A stretch of DNA of 64,000 nucleotides from positions 1 through 64,000 of the forward strand of contig QUFC01000014.1 of NCBI GenBank assembly GCA_003478355.1. The letters run 5' to 3'. Shown in pieces: positions 1 to 8,533 of the stretch. Position 1 is the stretch's first letter, and every line of letters starts with the position of its first letter. The notes beneath the pieces were generated by a model. It did not search any database. It saw nothing but the letters and a program-made list of their open reading frames with translations, and had not been told where the DNA came from. Origin of the DNA: Lachnospiraceae bacterium AM48-27BH (lineage in GTDB: Bacteria > Bacillota > Clostridia > Lachnospirales > Lachnospiraceae). The translations under genes and the position numbers were made by a program.

Positions 1-26
1 TGAACTGGTTTCTTTTGTTTTGCCAT
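1..26 (-). CDS. 5' end of an unidentified gene (cut by window edge)
   Basis: Only the first eight codons are visible (MAKQKKPV). The ATG at 26 has a good ribosome site (AGGAGG) about ten bases upstream on the minus strand, which supports a real start. The lysine-rich N-terminus suggests nothing specific, and the product cannot be identified. Confidence 0.4.
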
Positions 27-99
27 AGTAAAAGGCCCTCCTAATGATATTTATTGTATCATAGAAGGACCTTACTTAGGTTATTTTACAGAAAAAGTT

Positions 100-279
100 T
101 CATAGGCTCTCTTCCGGGTCTGTGATCACATCCCCAATATAATATGGAAGCCCACAATTCGCATAGGATATGTATCCAGACCTTTCAAATACAGTAATTT
201 CAGCATGTTCATCCAGTCTGCGTATTCTTGCTGCGGCTGTAGCTCCACCGGCTACACCGCCTACGATCACAATCTTCAT
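100..279 (-). pseudogene. N-terminal fragment of a CoA-disulfide reductase/NADH oxidase-type flavoprotein
   Basis: The 59-residue reading frame begins with a Rossmann FAD-binding motif (IVIVGGVAGGATAAARIRR). It continues to the family hallmark SYANCGLPYYIG, whose cysteine is the redox-active residue of CoA-disulfide reductases and NADH oxidases, and then stops after EESL. The full family is about 450-550 residues, so roughly 90% is missing and the fragment cannot work as a reductase. GGAAAGG lies upstream of the ATG. It sits downstream of a rhodanese remnant and thioredoxin on the same strand, a grouping that suggests a former sulfur/redox operon reduced by deletion. Confidence 0.7.
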
Positions 280-280
280 C

Positions 281-372
281 TTATTTTTCTACCTTTCCTG
301 TATAAGCAGTCCTTTTATATTCCTCTATACCTTGATTGATATCTGCCTGTTTAAAAAAATCAAAAACCCCAT
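281..372 (-). pseudogene. Rhodanese-domain protein remnant, internally deleted and frameshifted
   Basis: After a good ribosome site (AAGGAG), the ATG at 372 opens a frame that fails quickly. Adding one T in the T5 run near 356 gives MGFFDFFKQADINQGIEEY, typical of the start of small rhodanese-like proteins, followed directly by AYTGKVEK, typical of their end. The central part with the catalytic cysteine is absent. This reading rests on recognising both termini and one base correction, so it is inference. It lies between trxA and the flavoprotein fragment. Confidence 0.45.
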
Positions 373-384
373 AAACACATCTCC

Positions 385-690
385 TTAAATCATTGTTAGA
401 ATGGCCTCCTTGGGTCTCGCACCCGAAACCTGTTGAACAACCTTCCCGTTCTTCACCACCACCAAAGTCGGGATACTCATAACACCAAATTCACTTGCCA
501 GTTCAGGCTGTTCATCCACATTGATCTTTCCAACTTTGATATCTGCGCGTTCACTTGCAATCTCCTCTATGATAGGAACGACCATACGACAAGGAGCACA
601 CCAAGGAGCCCAAAAATCCAAAAGAACCGGTTTATCGGAATTCATTACTTCGTTCTGAAAATTATTTGTATTAATATTAATTGCTGACAT
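385..690 (-). CDS. trxA: Thioredoxin
   Basis: A 101-residue cytosolic thioredoxin that reduces protein disulfides. The active site is WCAPC (Cys31, Cys34), with Ala in place of the usual Gly. The cis-proline loop (SIPTLV) and the C-terminal GARPKE segment are present, and the length is normal for the family. AGGAGG precedes the ATG. Downstream on the same strand are a rhodanese remnant and a flavoprotein fragment. No thioredoxin reductase gene is intact in the window, so the partner reductase must be elsewhere. Confidence 0.93.
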   Translation of the reverse strand: MSAININTNNFQNEVMNSDKPVLLDFWAPWCAPCRMVVPIIEEIASERADIKVGKINVDEQPELASEFGVMSIPTLVVVKNGKVVQQVSGARPKEAILTMI

Positions 691-780
691 TTTACAATCC
701 TCCTCTTCTTTTCCTTTGTGGTTTTATTATAGTCTGAATTTTATTTCTTTTCCGTGATGATATCACCATACTACATTGTC

Positions 781-905
<125 letters not shown>

Positions 906-1020
906 ATTCATATGCCATGCAATTTTCTCCTTATTTTGGCATCAAAAAAGCGCCATACCCATCACCACTCTGATAATGAACTGACGCTTCTTTCTTGATC
1001 CATATTCTTTTGCTATCTCC

Positions 1021-2201
1021 TTAATAATTCTCTTCATGTACTTCAAAATAGCTCTGCGGATGGTTACATACCGGACATACCTCAGGAGCCTTTGTTCCTA
1101 CCACGATATGTCCGCAGTTACGGCATTCCCATACCTTAACTTCACTCTTTTCAAATACCTGTGCAGTTTCAATATTCTTAAGAAGTGCACGATATCTCTC
1201 CTCGTGATGCTTCTCAATTTCTCCTACTGCTCTGAATTTTGCTGCAAGTTCAGGGAAACCTTCTTCTTCGGCTGTTTTCGCAAAGCTTCATACATATCTG
1301 TCCACTCATAATTCTCGCCTTCCGCAGCTGCTGCCAGATTTTCCTTTGTATCACCAATTCCTGCTAATTCCTTGAACCACATCTTTGCATGTTCTTTCTC
1401 ATTATCTGCAGTCTTTAAAAATAATGCAGACATCTGCTCATAGCCTTCCTTTTTCGCTACAGATGCAAAATAGGTATACTTATTTCTTGCCTGAGACTCT
1501 CCCGCAAATGCCTCCTGTAAATTCTTCTCTGTCTGTGTTCCTGCATATTTGTTTGCTGCCATCTCTTTTACCTCCGTTTTCTTTACTACTTTTTCAAAAT
1601 CTGATGCCGGGTGCTTGCACAAAGGACATATAAAGTCATCTGGTAATTCCTCGCCTACATATTCATATCCGCAAATTCTGCAACGCCATATTGTCTGACC
1701 GTCCTCTGTTTTTCCAACTTCCTGTGGCTTAGGCTTAATATTATTCTGATAATAATCATATGTTACTGAAGGAACATTGCTTAAAACTTCCATATCGGTT
1801 ATCTCACCGATAAACATCGTATGTGAACCCAAGTCCTCTGTTTTGGTAACTGTCACAGAAATGTATGCATTTGTACCTTCTGTAATATAATAAATACCAT
1901 TTGTGCCCCTGGCACACTGCTCAAATGCTTCAAACTTATTGGTATCTCTTCCTGATTGGAAGCCAAAATGTTTGAACAATTTAAACTGTGCCTTCTGACT
2001 TAAGACTGATACAGTAAATTTTCCGGTTCTTTGAATCATATCATGCGTGTAATTTGCCTTGTTGACGCAGATGCTTAACTGGTTCGGCTCTGAAGCTGCC
2101 TGAATAGCTGTATTAATAATACATCCATTGTCTTTTCCGTCTTCCCTGGCAGTCAGCACGAACAATCCATAACTCAGCTTATACATTGCTTTCCTATCCA
2201 T
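1021..2201 (-). CDS. Flavin reductase-rubredoxin-rubrerythrin fusion (frameshifted near 1283)
   Basis: This is a three-domain cytosolic protein for reduction of peroxide or oxygen. Residues 1-155 are an FMN-binding flavin reductase domain, about 165-210 a rubredoxin domain (CRICGYEY and CPLC), and about 215-393 a rubrerythrin with a ferritin-like diiron domain ([11 protein letters not shown]) and a C-terminal rubredoxin-like site (CRNCG, CPVC). The main frame fails at an AAA/TTT triplet at 1282-1284. Adding one base restores [20 protein letters not shown] and runs to a stop at 1021, giving about 393 residues. The start overlaps the end of perR by eight bases, so the two are probably co-transcribed and peroxide-induced. 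Fusions of this kind are known in Clostridia, but this exact enzyme has not been assayed here. Confidence 0.85.
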
Positions 2202-2601
2202 ATTTTTCCTCCTTTACCTTCTCTCTGCATTTCGGGCAAATTCCTTTAAATGAAATATCATAATCCACAAATTCAATTCCATGAGTGTTATGAATTCTTT
2301 CCAGCAAATCCGGTATTTGATCCATATCCACATCAAAAATTTCACCGCACTTTATACATCTTACATGGTAATGATTTTTCAATGTAAAATCAAATCGGTT
2401 CGGTCCATCCGGAACTTCAACCTTTCTTAATGCACCTTCCTCTACCAATATATCAAGATTTCTATATACAGTTCCTTTTCCGATTGTAGGATATGCTTCT
2501 TTTATAAATTCATACACTTCGTTTGCCGTAACGTGTCTTCTCATTTCGTATACGGCATTTCTTACAAGATCTTTTTGAATGGTATTTCTCCTACTTGTCA
2601 T
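2194..2601 (-). CDS. perR: Fur-family peroxide regulator, PerR type
   Basis: A 135-residue Fur-family repressor with an N-terminal winged helix (TIGKGTVYRNLDIL), a metal-sensing HYH segment (His77, His79) and two structural zinc CxxC pairs (Cys82/Cys85 and Cys122/Cys125). PerR-type proteins are inactivated when peroxide oxidises iron-ligating histidines. PerR is preferred over Fur or Zur because the downstream, overlapping gene is a rubrerythrin fusion and YaaA and Bcp lie just upstream. A perfect palindrome over its own promoter indicates autoregulation. The assignment to PerR within Fur is inference from context. Confidence 0.8.
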   Translation of the reverse strand: MTSRRNTIQKDLVRNAVYEMRRHVTANEVYEFIKEAYPTIGKGTVYRNLDILVEEGALRKVEVPDGPNRFDFTLKNHYHVRCIKCGEIFDVDMDQIPDLLERIHNTHGIEFVDYDISFKGICPKCREKVKEEKYG

Positions 2602-2620
2602 TCGTGCTCCTTATTAGGAT

Positions 2621-2664
2621 TAATTCTTAATAAGAATTATATACCACAATTATCCTGTTGTCAA
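2621..2664 (-). promoter_or_regulatory. perR promoter with overlapping operator palindrome
   Basis: On the minus strand, TTGACA (2664-2659) is separated by exactly 17 bases from TATAAT (2641-2636), a consensus sigma-A promoter. TAATTCTTAATAAGAATTA (2621-2639) is a perfect inverted repeat of two nine-base arms around one base, covering the -10 box and probable start of transcription. Its AT-rich form fits a Fur/PerR box. A second inverted repeat, TAATAAT/ATTATTA at 2674-2691, lies upstream of the -35. Confidence 0.75.
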
Positions 2665-2692
2665 CAAAAATAGTAATAATTCTCATTATTAT

Positions 2693-2720
2693 AAAAGATG
2701 CCCAGTTTGGCATCTTTTAT
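2693..2720 (-). terminator. Rho-independent terminator after yaaA
   Basis: AAAAGATGCC, a six-base loop, and GGCATCTTTT form a ten-base-pair hairpin immediately downstream of yaaA on the minus strand, followed by a short T-rich stretch. Confidence 0.65.
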
Positions 2721-2728
2721 CTGAATAA

Positions 2729-3478
2729 CTATTTTATTTTGCGTTCAAAAACATATTCTGAATCTGATGATAAATCAGACCTAAAGGAATATCCAAGTCT
2801 GTCAAATTTTTGAATTTCCACCGGATTTTCAATATTATTTTCTGCCATGAATCTGACCATTTCACCACGAGCCATCTTGGCATAGGTACCTTTTGTTACC
2901 AATTTATCTCCGGATAACTCACAAAATACAATCGTAATATATCTGTCCTGTGGTGCCAGATACTTTTCTAAACATTTTGAGTATTCTTTTGATGCAAGAT
3001 TAATGATAATCCTGCTGTCATCGATTACTGAGCGGTATAACAAGTCTCCCCAGTACTCATACAGATTTTTTGCATCTCCAATTCCAACCTTTGCCTGCAT
3101 TTCAAGACGATAAGGAGTCACACCATCCATTGGTTTTAAAATGCCATAAAACGCAGACAGGATTCTTAGATGATTTTGCAGATACTCAAACTGCTGGATT
3201 TCAAACACAGATGGTGCCATATATTGAAATGCAATCCCTTCATATGCTAAAACAGCCGGAGTAAGCCTGTTATAAAGATCCATATTTTCCAATCTGTTAA
3301 AGTTCTGCTCTGCAATCTTGTCATTACATTTCCAGATAGCTTTCAGTTCCTCTTTTGATTTACTTTTCATCCAGCTCAATATCTCTGCTGTCTTATCGAT
3401 AAAGACAGGCAGTTCAACCGGTGCTATATTATCTGTATCTACAATCATCTTTTTTGCAGGTGATAAAATAATCTTCAT
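2729..3478 (-). CDS. yaaA: Peroxide stress protein YaaA
   Basis: A 249-residue member of the YaaA/DUF328 family. The conserved opening MKIILSPAKKM, the central LNPYRLEM-like segment (TPYRLEMQAKVG) and the late NLASKEYSK are all present. In Escherichia coli YaaA lowers free iron during peroxide stress and binds DNA; the enzymatic reaction is not settled. The start overlaps the last base of the peroxiredoxin gene, so the pair is an operon. Placement next to perR and rubrerythrin supports a peroxide-defence role. Confidence 0.9.
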   Translation of the reverse strand: MKIILSPAKKMIVDTDNIAPVELPVFIDKTAEILSWMKSKSKEELKAIWKCNDKIAEQNFNRLENMDLYNRLTPAVLAYEGIAFQYMAPSVFEIQQFEYLQNHLRILSAFYGILKPMDGVTPYRLEMQAKVGIGDAKNLYEYWGDLLYRSVIDDSRIIINLASKEYSKCLEKYLAPQDRYITIVFCELSGDKLVTKGTYAKMARGEMVRFMAENNIENPVEIQKFDRLGYSFRSDLSSDSEYVFERKIK

Positions 3479-3933
3479 TATGACAGTTCCTTGAGCATAT
3501 TTTCAGGATCATCTGCCGCCTTGACTTTATCATTGGCTTTGATAATAATCCCTTGCTCATCAATAAGATATGTGGTTCTTACCACGCCCATAGAAACCTT
3601 GCCATAATTTTTCTTTTCTTTCCATACATCATATGCTTCGATCACCTTGCGCTCTGGATCTGCCAAAAGTGTAAATGCCAATCCATATTTTTCTTCAAAT
3701 TTCTTGTGAGAGGCTACAGAATCCTTGCTCACTCCAAGAACAACTGCTCCTTTCTCGGTGAATTGAGGATAACGCTCGGAAAAACCACATGCCTGCTTTG
3801 TACAGCCTGCCGTGTTATCCTTTGGGTAAAAATATAAAATTACCTTTTTTCCTGCATAATCACTTAATTTATGCATTTCCCCATTCTGATCCGGCAATTC
3901 AAAATCCGGTGCTTTGGTTCCTATTTCTAACAT
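3478..3933 (-). CDS. bcp: Thioredoxin-dependent thiol peroxidase (Bcp/PrxQ)
   Basis: A 151-residue peroxiredoxin of the BCP/PrxQ group that reduces hydroperoxides with electrons from thioredoxin. The peroxidatic Cys44 lies in TAGCTKQACGF, with the resolving Cys49 five residues later, as in PrxQ. The N-terminal APDFELPDQNG and the FYPKDNT segment are typical, and the length matches the family. It is the first gene of the bcp-yaaA pair and overlaps yaaA by one base. Confidence 0.93.
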   Translation of the reverse strand: MLEIGTKAPDFELPDQNGEMHKLSDYAGKKVILYFYPKDNTAGCTKQACGFSERYPQFTEKGAVVLGVSKDSVASHKKFEEKYGLAFTLLADPERKVIEAYDVWKEKKNYGKVSMGVVRTTYLIDEQGIIIKANDKVKAADDPENMLKELS

Positions 3934-3936
3934 TTA

Positions 3937-4146
3937 CTATTCCTCCGCTTCTGTATTTTCCACCTGTTTTCTTGTTCTCTTATTACCTGAAATCATTTTA
4001 TGTCCAGTGTACATGGACATGATCATACATATAAAAGTGCTGCACGCAAAATACCTATGACTTGATTTTGATCCTTTATATCCAGTATAAAAAGTTCCAA
4101 TCATAGTAATTAACGCTCCGAATGACCAATACTTATGTGCTTTCAT
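3937..4146 (-). CDS. Small two-helix membrane protein (DUF6219-like)
   Basis: A 69-residue protein with two hydrophobic segments (residues about 7-24 and 32-50), each followed by the repeated signature YTGYKG or YTGHKM. The C-terminus is charged. I recognise it as a conserved Lachnospiraceae family of unknown function, probably the one catalogued as DUF6219. It ends three bases before the peroxiredoxin start, so it may be the first gene of that operon. Confidence 0.6.
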   Translation of the reverse strand: MKAHKYWSFGALITMIGTFYTGYKGSKSSHRYFACSTFICMIMSMYTGHKMISGNKRTRKQVENTEAEE

Positions 4147-4254
4147 TCTATACCTCCAAATTGATTAAGCTGTTTCCAAAATAAATATCTCTGGCTCATT
4201 AACAATATTATACCTTCCATTCATCACTTTCTACAAGCAAGGAAAGAAAAATAC

Positions 4255-4485
4255 TCAATCCATGTAGAGATCGATGCAGCATTCACAGTTTTCCACTGCC
4301 TGATCCGCATCACCGGAAACTCCTCCAAAAAGCTTAATGCCTGATGCCGCTAATGCGGTCTTGGCATCTCCTCCGATTCCGCCGCAGATCAAAACATCTG
4401 CATTTAATGCATTAAGAACTCCTGCCAATGAATCCCGCATAATTTTCTTTACCATATCCTTGTCCTCTAATTCCAGTTTTTCCAA
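4255..4485 (-). pseudogene. C-terminal part of a NifX/NifB-type cluster-binding protein
   Basis: The 76-residue frame contains DVLICGGIGGDAKTALAASG followed by IKLFGGVSGDADQAVE, the conserved C-terminal half of small NifX/dinitrogenase iron-molybdenum cofactor-type proteins. The N-terminal half is absent and the frame starts only at a TTG inside the end of the neighbouring arsC-like gene. It ends in an odd cysteine pair (CECC). It is most likely a deletion remnant. A functional short form is possible but not supported. Confidence 0.5.
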
Positions 4486-4808
4486 ACATCCGGCAGATAA
4501 CCCAGGGTTGATTGCTTACCATTTCTAACCACTGGTGTCTTAATCACCTGGGGATTTTCAAGAACCTTTTCGAGCTTATCATCGTCAGCAATATACTTTA
4601 TAAGAGCAAGCAAGTCCTTGTCCTTTCCATCCCAATTGATCATGTTATCCATTCCGCCATTTGCCTGAGCTACGGAATTGAATTCCCCTTTGCTCATGCC
4701 CTTTTCTTTCATATCAATGAACTGATACTTTATGCCTCGCTCTTTGAAAAAGCGCTCTGCCTTTCTTGTATCATTACATTTCTTTGTCCCAAATATCTGA
4801 ATATTCAT
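4467..4808 (-). CDS. ArsC/Spx-family reductase-like protein
   Basis: A thioredoxin-fold protein of about 113 residues of the ArsC family. The N-terminal FGTKKCNDTRKAERFF carries the single catalytic-type cysteine, IKTPVVRNG is the conserved strand-turn, and LGYLPDVWKNW the usual end. Relatives include glutaredoxin-linked arsenate reductases and YffB/Spx-like proteins; true arsenate reduction is not shown. The ATG at 4808 is preferred because AAGGAAA lies eight bases upstream. It overlaps the NifX-like fragment by 19 bases. Confidence 0.75.
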   Translation of the reverse strand: MNIQIFGTKKCNDTRKAERFFKERGIKYQFIDMKEKGMSKGEFNSVAQANGGMDNMINWDGKDKDLLALIKYIADDDKLEKVLENPQVIKTPVVRNGKQSTLGYLPDVWKNWN

Positions 4809-4969
4809 ATCCACTTTCCTTTTCCATAAAATAAATGTACCCAGATCGATTGTACCATAAAATGGTTTGCTACTAAAAAGATCATTTTCTTGGCGAGCTT
4901 GAAATAATCAATATATTTTTCATTAGTTTCGCTTTCCCTGACATACGGATTTAGAAACTTTATTATAAA

Positions 4970-5941
4970 TTATCTTGCCAGATACGATAGACCTGATACA
5001 ACATTGATTGGATTTCCTTCCGTAAACTTCTTTATATTATCTGCCAGAATTGAAACCAGCCGCTGTCTTGTCTCAAGTCCTTTCCATCCCATATGAGGTG
5101 TCAAAAGGACATTATCCATAGTATAAAGAGGACTGTTTTCTTCAGGCGGTTCCGTTTCCTGAACATCAAGTCCAGCTCCTGCAATCGTACCATTTTTCAA
5201 TGCTTCTATAAGAGCCGCCTCATCAATAAGCGCACCTCTTGAAGTATTAATGATAAATGCTGATGGCTTCATAAGCGATAACGTTTCTTTGTTGATCATA
5301 TGTTTTGTACTTTCTGTCAATGGACAATGCATGGAAACATAATCACTATTCTTAAGTAACTCCTCAAGCGATACATAGCGGATACCTTTCTCATCCTCTC
5401 TTGGTGTCCTGCTGTGCACAAGTATATTCATATCCAGTGCCTGTGCAATCTGCATGACTTTCCTGCCAATATGTCCGGCACCTATAACGCCAAGTGTTTT
5501 CCCGTTTACCTCAACATGTGAAACCTGAAGATTTTTAGTAAAATTGTCATGGTTTCCCCTTGCCAGCATTTTCATCTGTACCTGCATTGTAGAACTCAGA
5601 TTTAGCATCATCATAATTGCAGTATGTGCTACACGTTCTGTGCTGTATGCCGGAATATTACAGACTGTAATCCCCTTCTTTCGTGCTGCCTCAAGATCAA
5701 TATTATTATATCCTGTGCCTGCCTCACAGATCAGTTTGACCGATTCCGGGAAGTGCTGTATCATTTCTCCACTCACAGGCATCTCCTTTGTTACAATGAT
5801 ATCAGCACCCTGAATACGTTCTGATAACTGCTCCTTTGTTGTATCATCATATACTGTAACATCAGAAGATAACATGGAAAAATCCAACTTCCCATCAAAA
5901 TTCATTTTCTTTGCATTTAATACCACACATTTATCGTTCAT
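4970..5941 (-). CDS. D-isomer-specific 2-hydroxyacid dehydrogenase
   Basis: A 323-residue NAD-dependent dehydrogenase. The nucleotide-binding motif GVIGAGHIGRKV, the substrate-binding Arg in NTSRGALIDE, the Glu in DVQETEPP and the catalytic His in LTPHMGW are all present. Lactate, glycerate or hydroxypyruvate are possible substrates and cannot be separated by sequence. The ATG at 5941 (MNDKCVV) is preferred to one ten codons upstream because GAGGAAG stands eight bases before it. It is apparently monocistronic. Confidence 0.85.
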   Translation of the reverse strand: MNDKCVVLNAKKMNFDGKLDFSMLSSDVTVYDDTTKEQLSERIQGADIIVTKEMPVSGEMIQHFPESVKLICEAGTGYNNIDLEAARKKGITVCNIPAYSTERVAHTAIMMMLNLSSTMQVQMKMLARGNHDNFTKNLQVSHVEVNGKTLGVIGAGHIGRKVMQIAQALDMNILVHSRTPREDEKGIRYVSLEELLKNSDYVSMHCPLTESTKHMINKETLSLMKPSAFIINTSRGALIDEAALIEALKNGTIAGAGLDVQETEPPEENSPLYTMDNVLLTPHMGWKGLETRQRLVSILADNIKKFTEGNPINVVSGLSYLAR

Positions 5942-6146
5942 AATACAACTTCCTCTCTCTGTAAAAATCAATCAGTTCTTTCTTCCAATAATAATAACTC
6001 CAAAAATTTGATTTAATTCAATGTTTTCCCCCATACGTCGGCATCCTGCAAAACAAGTCCCTCTGATAAGATCAATACATTTTTCAGCATATCCGTCACC
6101 TCGCAATCCGCTTTGAGTCAGACAAATATTCGCAATCCACATTCAG

Positions 6147-6557
6147 TTATATTATCTTTCCGGACAAATGATCAATTTCATGCTGGCAGATCTGCGCCGT
6201 CCATCCGGACAGTTTCTGGCGCTGTTTTTTCCAGTTGAAGTCATAATATTCCACTTCAATTTCCTGGTACCTGGTCGTCTTACGAACACCATCCAGGGAC
6301 AGACATCCTTCTTCTGTCTCATACATATCACGCTTTGAAACAATCACTGGATTAAACATCACAACATCTATGAATCCCATATTCACAATGATGATATTCT
6401 TCTTTACACCAATCATGTTTGCAGCCATGCCAACGCACCGTTCCCGGTTTGCCTGCAACGTATCCTGCAGATCCTTTCCAACCTGGATGTCAGCTTTCGT
6501 GGCTGGTTCAGATGGTTGGCCTAAAAAGAAAATATCTCTTACAATTTGCTTTACCAT
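6147..6557 (-). CDS. Peptide deformylase-like protein
   Basis: A 136-residue metalloprotease of the deformylase family, which removes the formyl group from new proteins. The three motifs are GMAAN (43-47), EGCLS (83-87, metal ligand Cys85) and QHEIDH (125-130, with His126, Glu127 and His130). Motif 1 has Asn where classic enzymes have Gln, and the protein is shorter than the usual 150-170 residues, so it belongs to a divergent group common in Lachnospiraceae. Whether it is the main deformylase is unknown. The ribosome site is GGGAG. Confidence 0.8.
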   Translation of the reverse strand: MVKQIVRDIFFLGQPSEPATKADIQVGKDLQDTLQANRERCVGMAANMIGVKKNIIIVNMGFIDVVMFNPVIVSKRDMYETEEGCLSLDGVRKTTRYQEIEVEYYDFNWKKQRQKLSGWTAQICQHEIDHLSGKII

Positions 6558-6577
6558 TTACTTTCTCCCTGTAGCTT

Positions 6578-6793
6578 TCATTCTACTTTTTCCAATTTAT
6601 TATTTACATCGAGGCAAACTTTGTCTCCTTCATTGATATTACGCTCATAGAGCTTGGCATCCTCTGCTTTTACTGTCACTTCTTTTCCAGAAGAATCCAC
6701 AAGAGTCACTATTGCCATGACTGGTGCATCATCCGGCCGTTCTTCACAACCAAAATTCAGGTCTTCATCGATTCGTTTTACTGTGTATATCAT
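6578..6793 (-). CDS. Conserved small hypothetical protein
   Basis: A 71-residue acidic soluble protein that opens MIYTVKRIDEDLNFGCEERP. I recognise the opening as common to a family in Lachnospiraceae but know no function. It has a predicted beta-rich body and no membrane segment. It ends about 20 bases before the deformylase-like gene on the same strand, so they may be co-transcribed. Confidence 0.6.
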   Translation of the reverse strand: MIYTVKRIDEDLNFGCEERPDDAPVMAIVTLVDSSGKEVTVKAEDAKLYERNINEGDKVCLDVNNKLEKVE

Positions 6794-6910
6794 ACTTTAA
6801 TTCCTCTTGAGATAATATTAAAGATCAGTTTTATAATACGTCTATCCTGTTACTAAAATAGCGATTCCGAGAAAAATCTAATTTACACATTTATATTGTT
6901 GTTTGCACTG

Positions 6911-7665
6911 CTATAAATACAATTTATTTTCTTTTCTTTCTGAACAAACCTTCTTCATTTTCCGTCCAGCGATAAAACTGACAAGCTTACTGTAATTTCT
7001 TGCTTTCTTCGGACAGACTGCTACACAGTGCATACAAGAATGCATTTATCCTTATCGGTCATCTTTGGATTGGTGAGCGGAATGGCACCTGCCGGGCATT
7101 CTTTTGCGCACAGACCGCAAGAAGTACATTTTCCATTTGCAACAGGTTTGAGCGGAACACCATTATATTCTCGATATGGTCTGTTTCCCGGAAATGCAGG
7201 TATCCTTTGTGTTTCGCTGTTTTGCAGAATCTTTGCAGCAAATTCCAGCAATTCCTTTTCGTCCTGCTGATCCGGGCGTCCGGTTCCAAACTGGTGCATC
7301 AGGGAATGCTCTGCGACAGCCTCCATTCCTGCGATACATACAAAACCTGATGCCTCCAGAACATCCTGTAACTCCAACAGAGTGTCGTCAATCGCACGGT
7401 TTCCAAATACTGCCGCAAGAATTGCCTTCGTACCATCTGCTTTTACATTGCGGAACATATCCGTTACGACCGATGGAATGCGTCCACCGTAAGACGGTAC
7501 AGCAACCAAGCACAAATCCTCTTTTTCAAATTTTACCTTTGTAATTTTATCTGGTTCTTTCATCAGATTGATTTCTTCAGATTCCAGCTGCATCCCTTTT
7601 GCAACAATAGTTGCTACTTTTTTTGTGCCACCAGTCGGGCTAAAATATATGTTATAAAACTTCAT
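6911..7665 (-). CDS. EFR1-type flavodoxin/ferredoxin protein (frameshifted near 7040)
   Basis: An N-terminal flavodoxin-like domain (YFSPTGGTKKVA phosphate loop) of about 170 residues is followed by a bacterial 2[4Fe-4S] ferredoxin domain. The first cluster motif CTSCGLCAKEC is in frame. The second is broken: adding one base to the A-run at 7038-7040 restores CISCMHCVAVCP and a C-terminus that stops at 6911, about 251 residues in all. Such EFR1 proteins are cytosolic electron carriers of unknown partner. The start at 7665 (MKFYNIYF) has GGAAGCGG upstream and is better than ATGs further upstream. It is the last clear chromosomal gene before the mobile region. Confidence 0.8.
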
Positions 7666-7848
7666 TATCCGCTTCCACTTTCCCAATAGATTTTTTAATA
7701 ATATTGTAGGGCATCCATGTGAATAATTCAATCAACGAAAATATATTCTCTTAATACATAACAATATTCAATTTTATCTGCTATAACTGCATGGTACTCA
7801 AAAAATCCGCATTTTTGATTAACTGGATTTTTGGCACGGTTTTGGGGC

Positions 7849-7881
7849 TGATTAGCAGGAATGGCATTTTCATTAGCAGGA
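7849..7881 (+). repeat. Candidate integrase arm-type repeats left of the first tRNA fragment
   Basis: GATTAGCAGGAA (7849-7860) and CATTAGCAGGAA (7870-7881) are two direct copies 21 bases apart. They resemble AATTAGCAAG-type repeats found beside the other two tRNA fragments. Their position suggests the right end of an integrative element, although no integrase gene lies to their left. Confidence 0.45.
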
Positions 7882-8028
7882 ACAGCCTGTTTTCCGCTAA
7901 AAATCAGCTGACGATTTTGTCTTATAACAACCGTTCGATTCTGGAGAGGTTGTCAAAAATCAAATTTGATAGTAGAGTTTTATCTCATACAGTGAAAGAA
8001 CTTTTTCGTGCCTTTTCATATAAGAAAA

Positions 8029-8064
8029 GCCGAAAACCCTTGAAACAAAACAAAGGCTTTCGGC
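8029..8064 (-). terminator. Terminator following the tRNA-Arg 3' fragment
   Basis: GCCGAAAACC and GGCTTTCGGC pair across a loop, with a T-rich run after the stem on the minus strand (plus-strand AAGAAAAG at 8022-8029). It lies ten bases beyond the tRNA-like CCA end, as expected for a tRNA gene terminator. A related hairpin occupies the same place at 49132-49163. Confidence 0.6.
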
Positions 8065-8073
8065 GTTGTTCGC

Positions 8074-8118
8074 TGGCATCCATAAGAGGATTTGAACCTC
8101 CGACCCCATGCTTAGGAG
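8074..8118 (-). other. tRNA-Arg(CCT) 3' fragment, probable attachment site (att1)
   Basis: Read on the minus strand, the 45 bases hold the anticodon loop CTCCTAA (anticodon CCT), the 3' side of the anticodon stem, a variable loop, a complete T arm (GGAGG TTCAAAT CCTCT), a 3' acceptor strand and an encoded CCA. The 5' half of the tRNA is absent: the bases to the right do not complete the acceptor or D arm. It differs at only three positions from the fragment at 49173-49217. This is the usual footprint of integration into the 3' half of a tRNA gene. Confidence 0.75.
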
Positions 8119-8182
8119 AACTATTGAACAATTGTCATACATGTTCACCGGAGTTCACCGTTGTCGTTAGATGTTTACCCAC

Positions 8183-8362
8183 TCAAATTAGCAGTTTTGA
8201 GTGCGAAAATCCAACCGCAATCGAACTGAAAATCGAAAAATGAAATCCGAGTTTACAATACTCTCTATGTAAGTGAAGGACTGGATTGCTGAGGATCTTT
8301 GCCAGCAGCACCTTGGCCAAAGACTGGGCAACCGAGGGCTTCTCAGCTAAAACTAATTTCAT
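8183..8362 (-). pseudogene. Extreme N-terminal stub of topoisomerase III
   Basis: After AGGAG, the ATG at 8362 opens MKLVLAEKPSVAQSLAKVL, the signature of TopB from conjugative elements (compare the gene at 32406). Similarity ends after about 19 residues and the rest of the frame is unrelated. This marks a deletion junction inside a former conjugative element whose transfer genes have been lost. Confidence 0.65.
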
Positions 8363-8473
8363 TTGCATCTACTCCTTTCATAAAAATAAGCAACCACACA
8401 CCGTAGAGTGCATGACTGCTATGTAAAAAGTTCAGGAAGGATTTTTGCAACCTGACACAATTTTCTGTTCCTG

Positions 8474-8531
8474 AATCTCCATCAATATAAAAAATATCTC
8501 CATCATTTTACTTGTAATGACGGAGATATTA
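8474..8531. repeat. Three ATCTCCATCA-type repeats downstream of fic
   Basis: AATCTCCATCAAT (8474-8486) and ATATCTCCATCATTTT (about 8493-8509) are direct copies, and AATGACGGAGATATT (8516-8530) is an inverted, one-mismatch copy. The last pair can form a hairpin just past the fic stop. The same motif occurs three times in front of the gene at 9604-9660. Confidence 0.6.
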
Positions 8532-8533
8532 TA

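Noticed and set aside
7791..8243. A 150-residue plus-strand frame
   Set aside because: It runs through the tRNA fragment and its terminator, has no ribosome site, and its GFEPPTPCLGE stretch is only the antisense of the tRNA.
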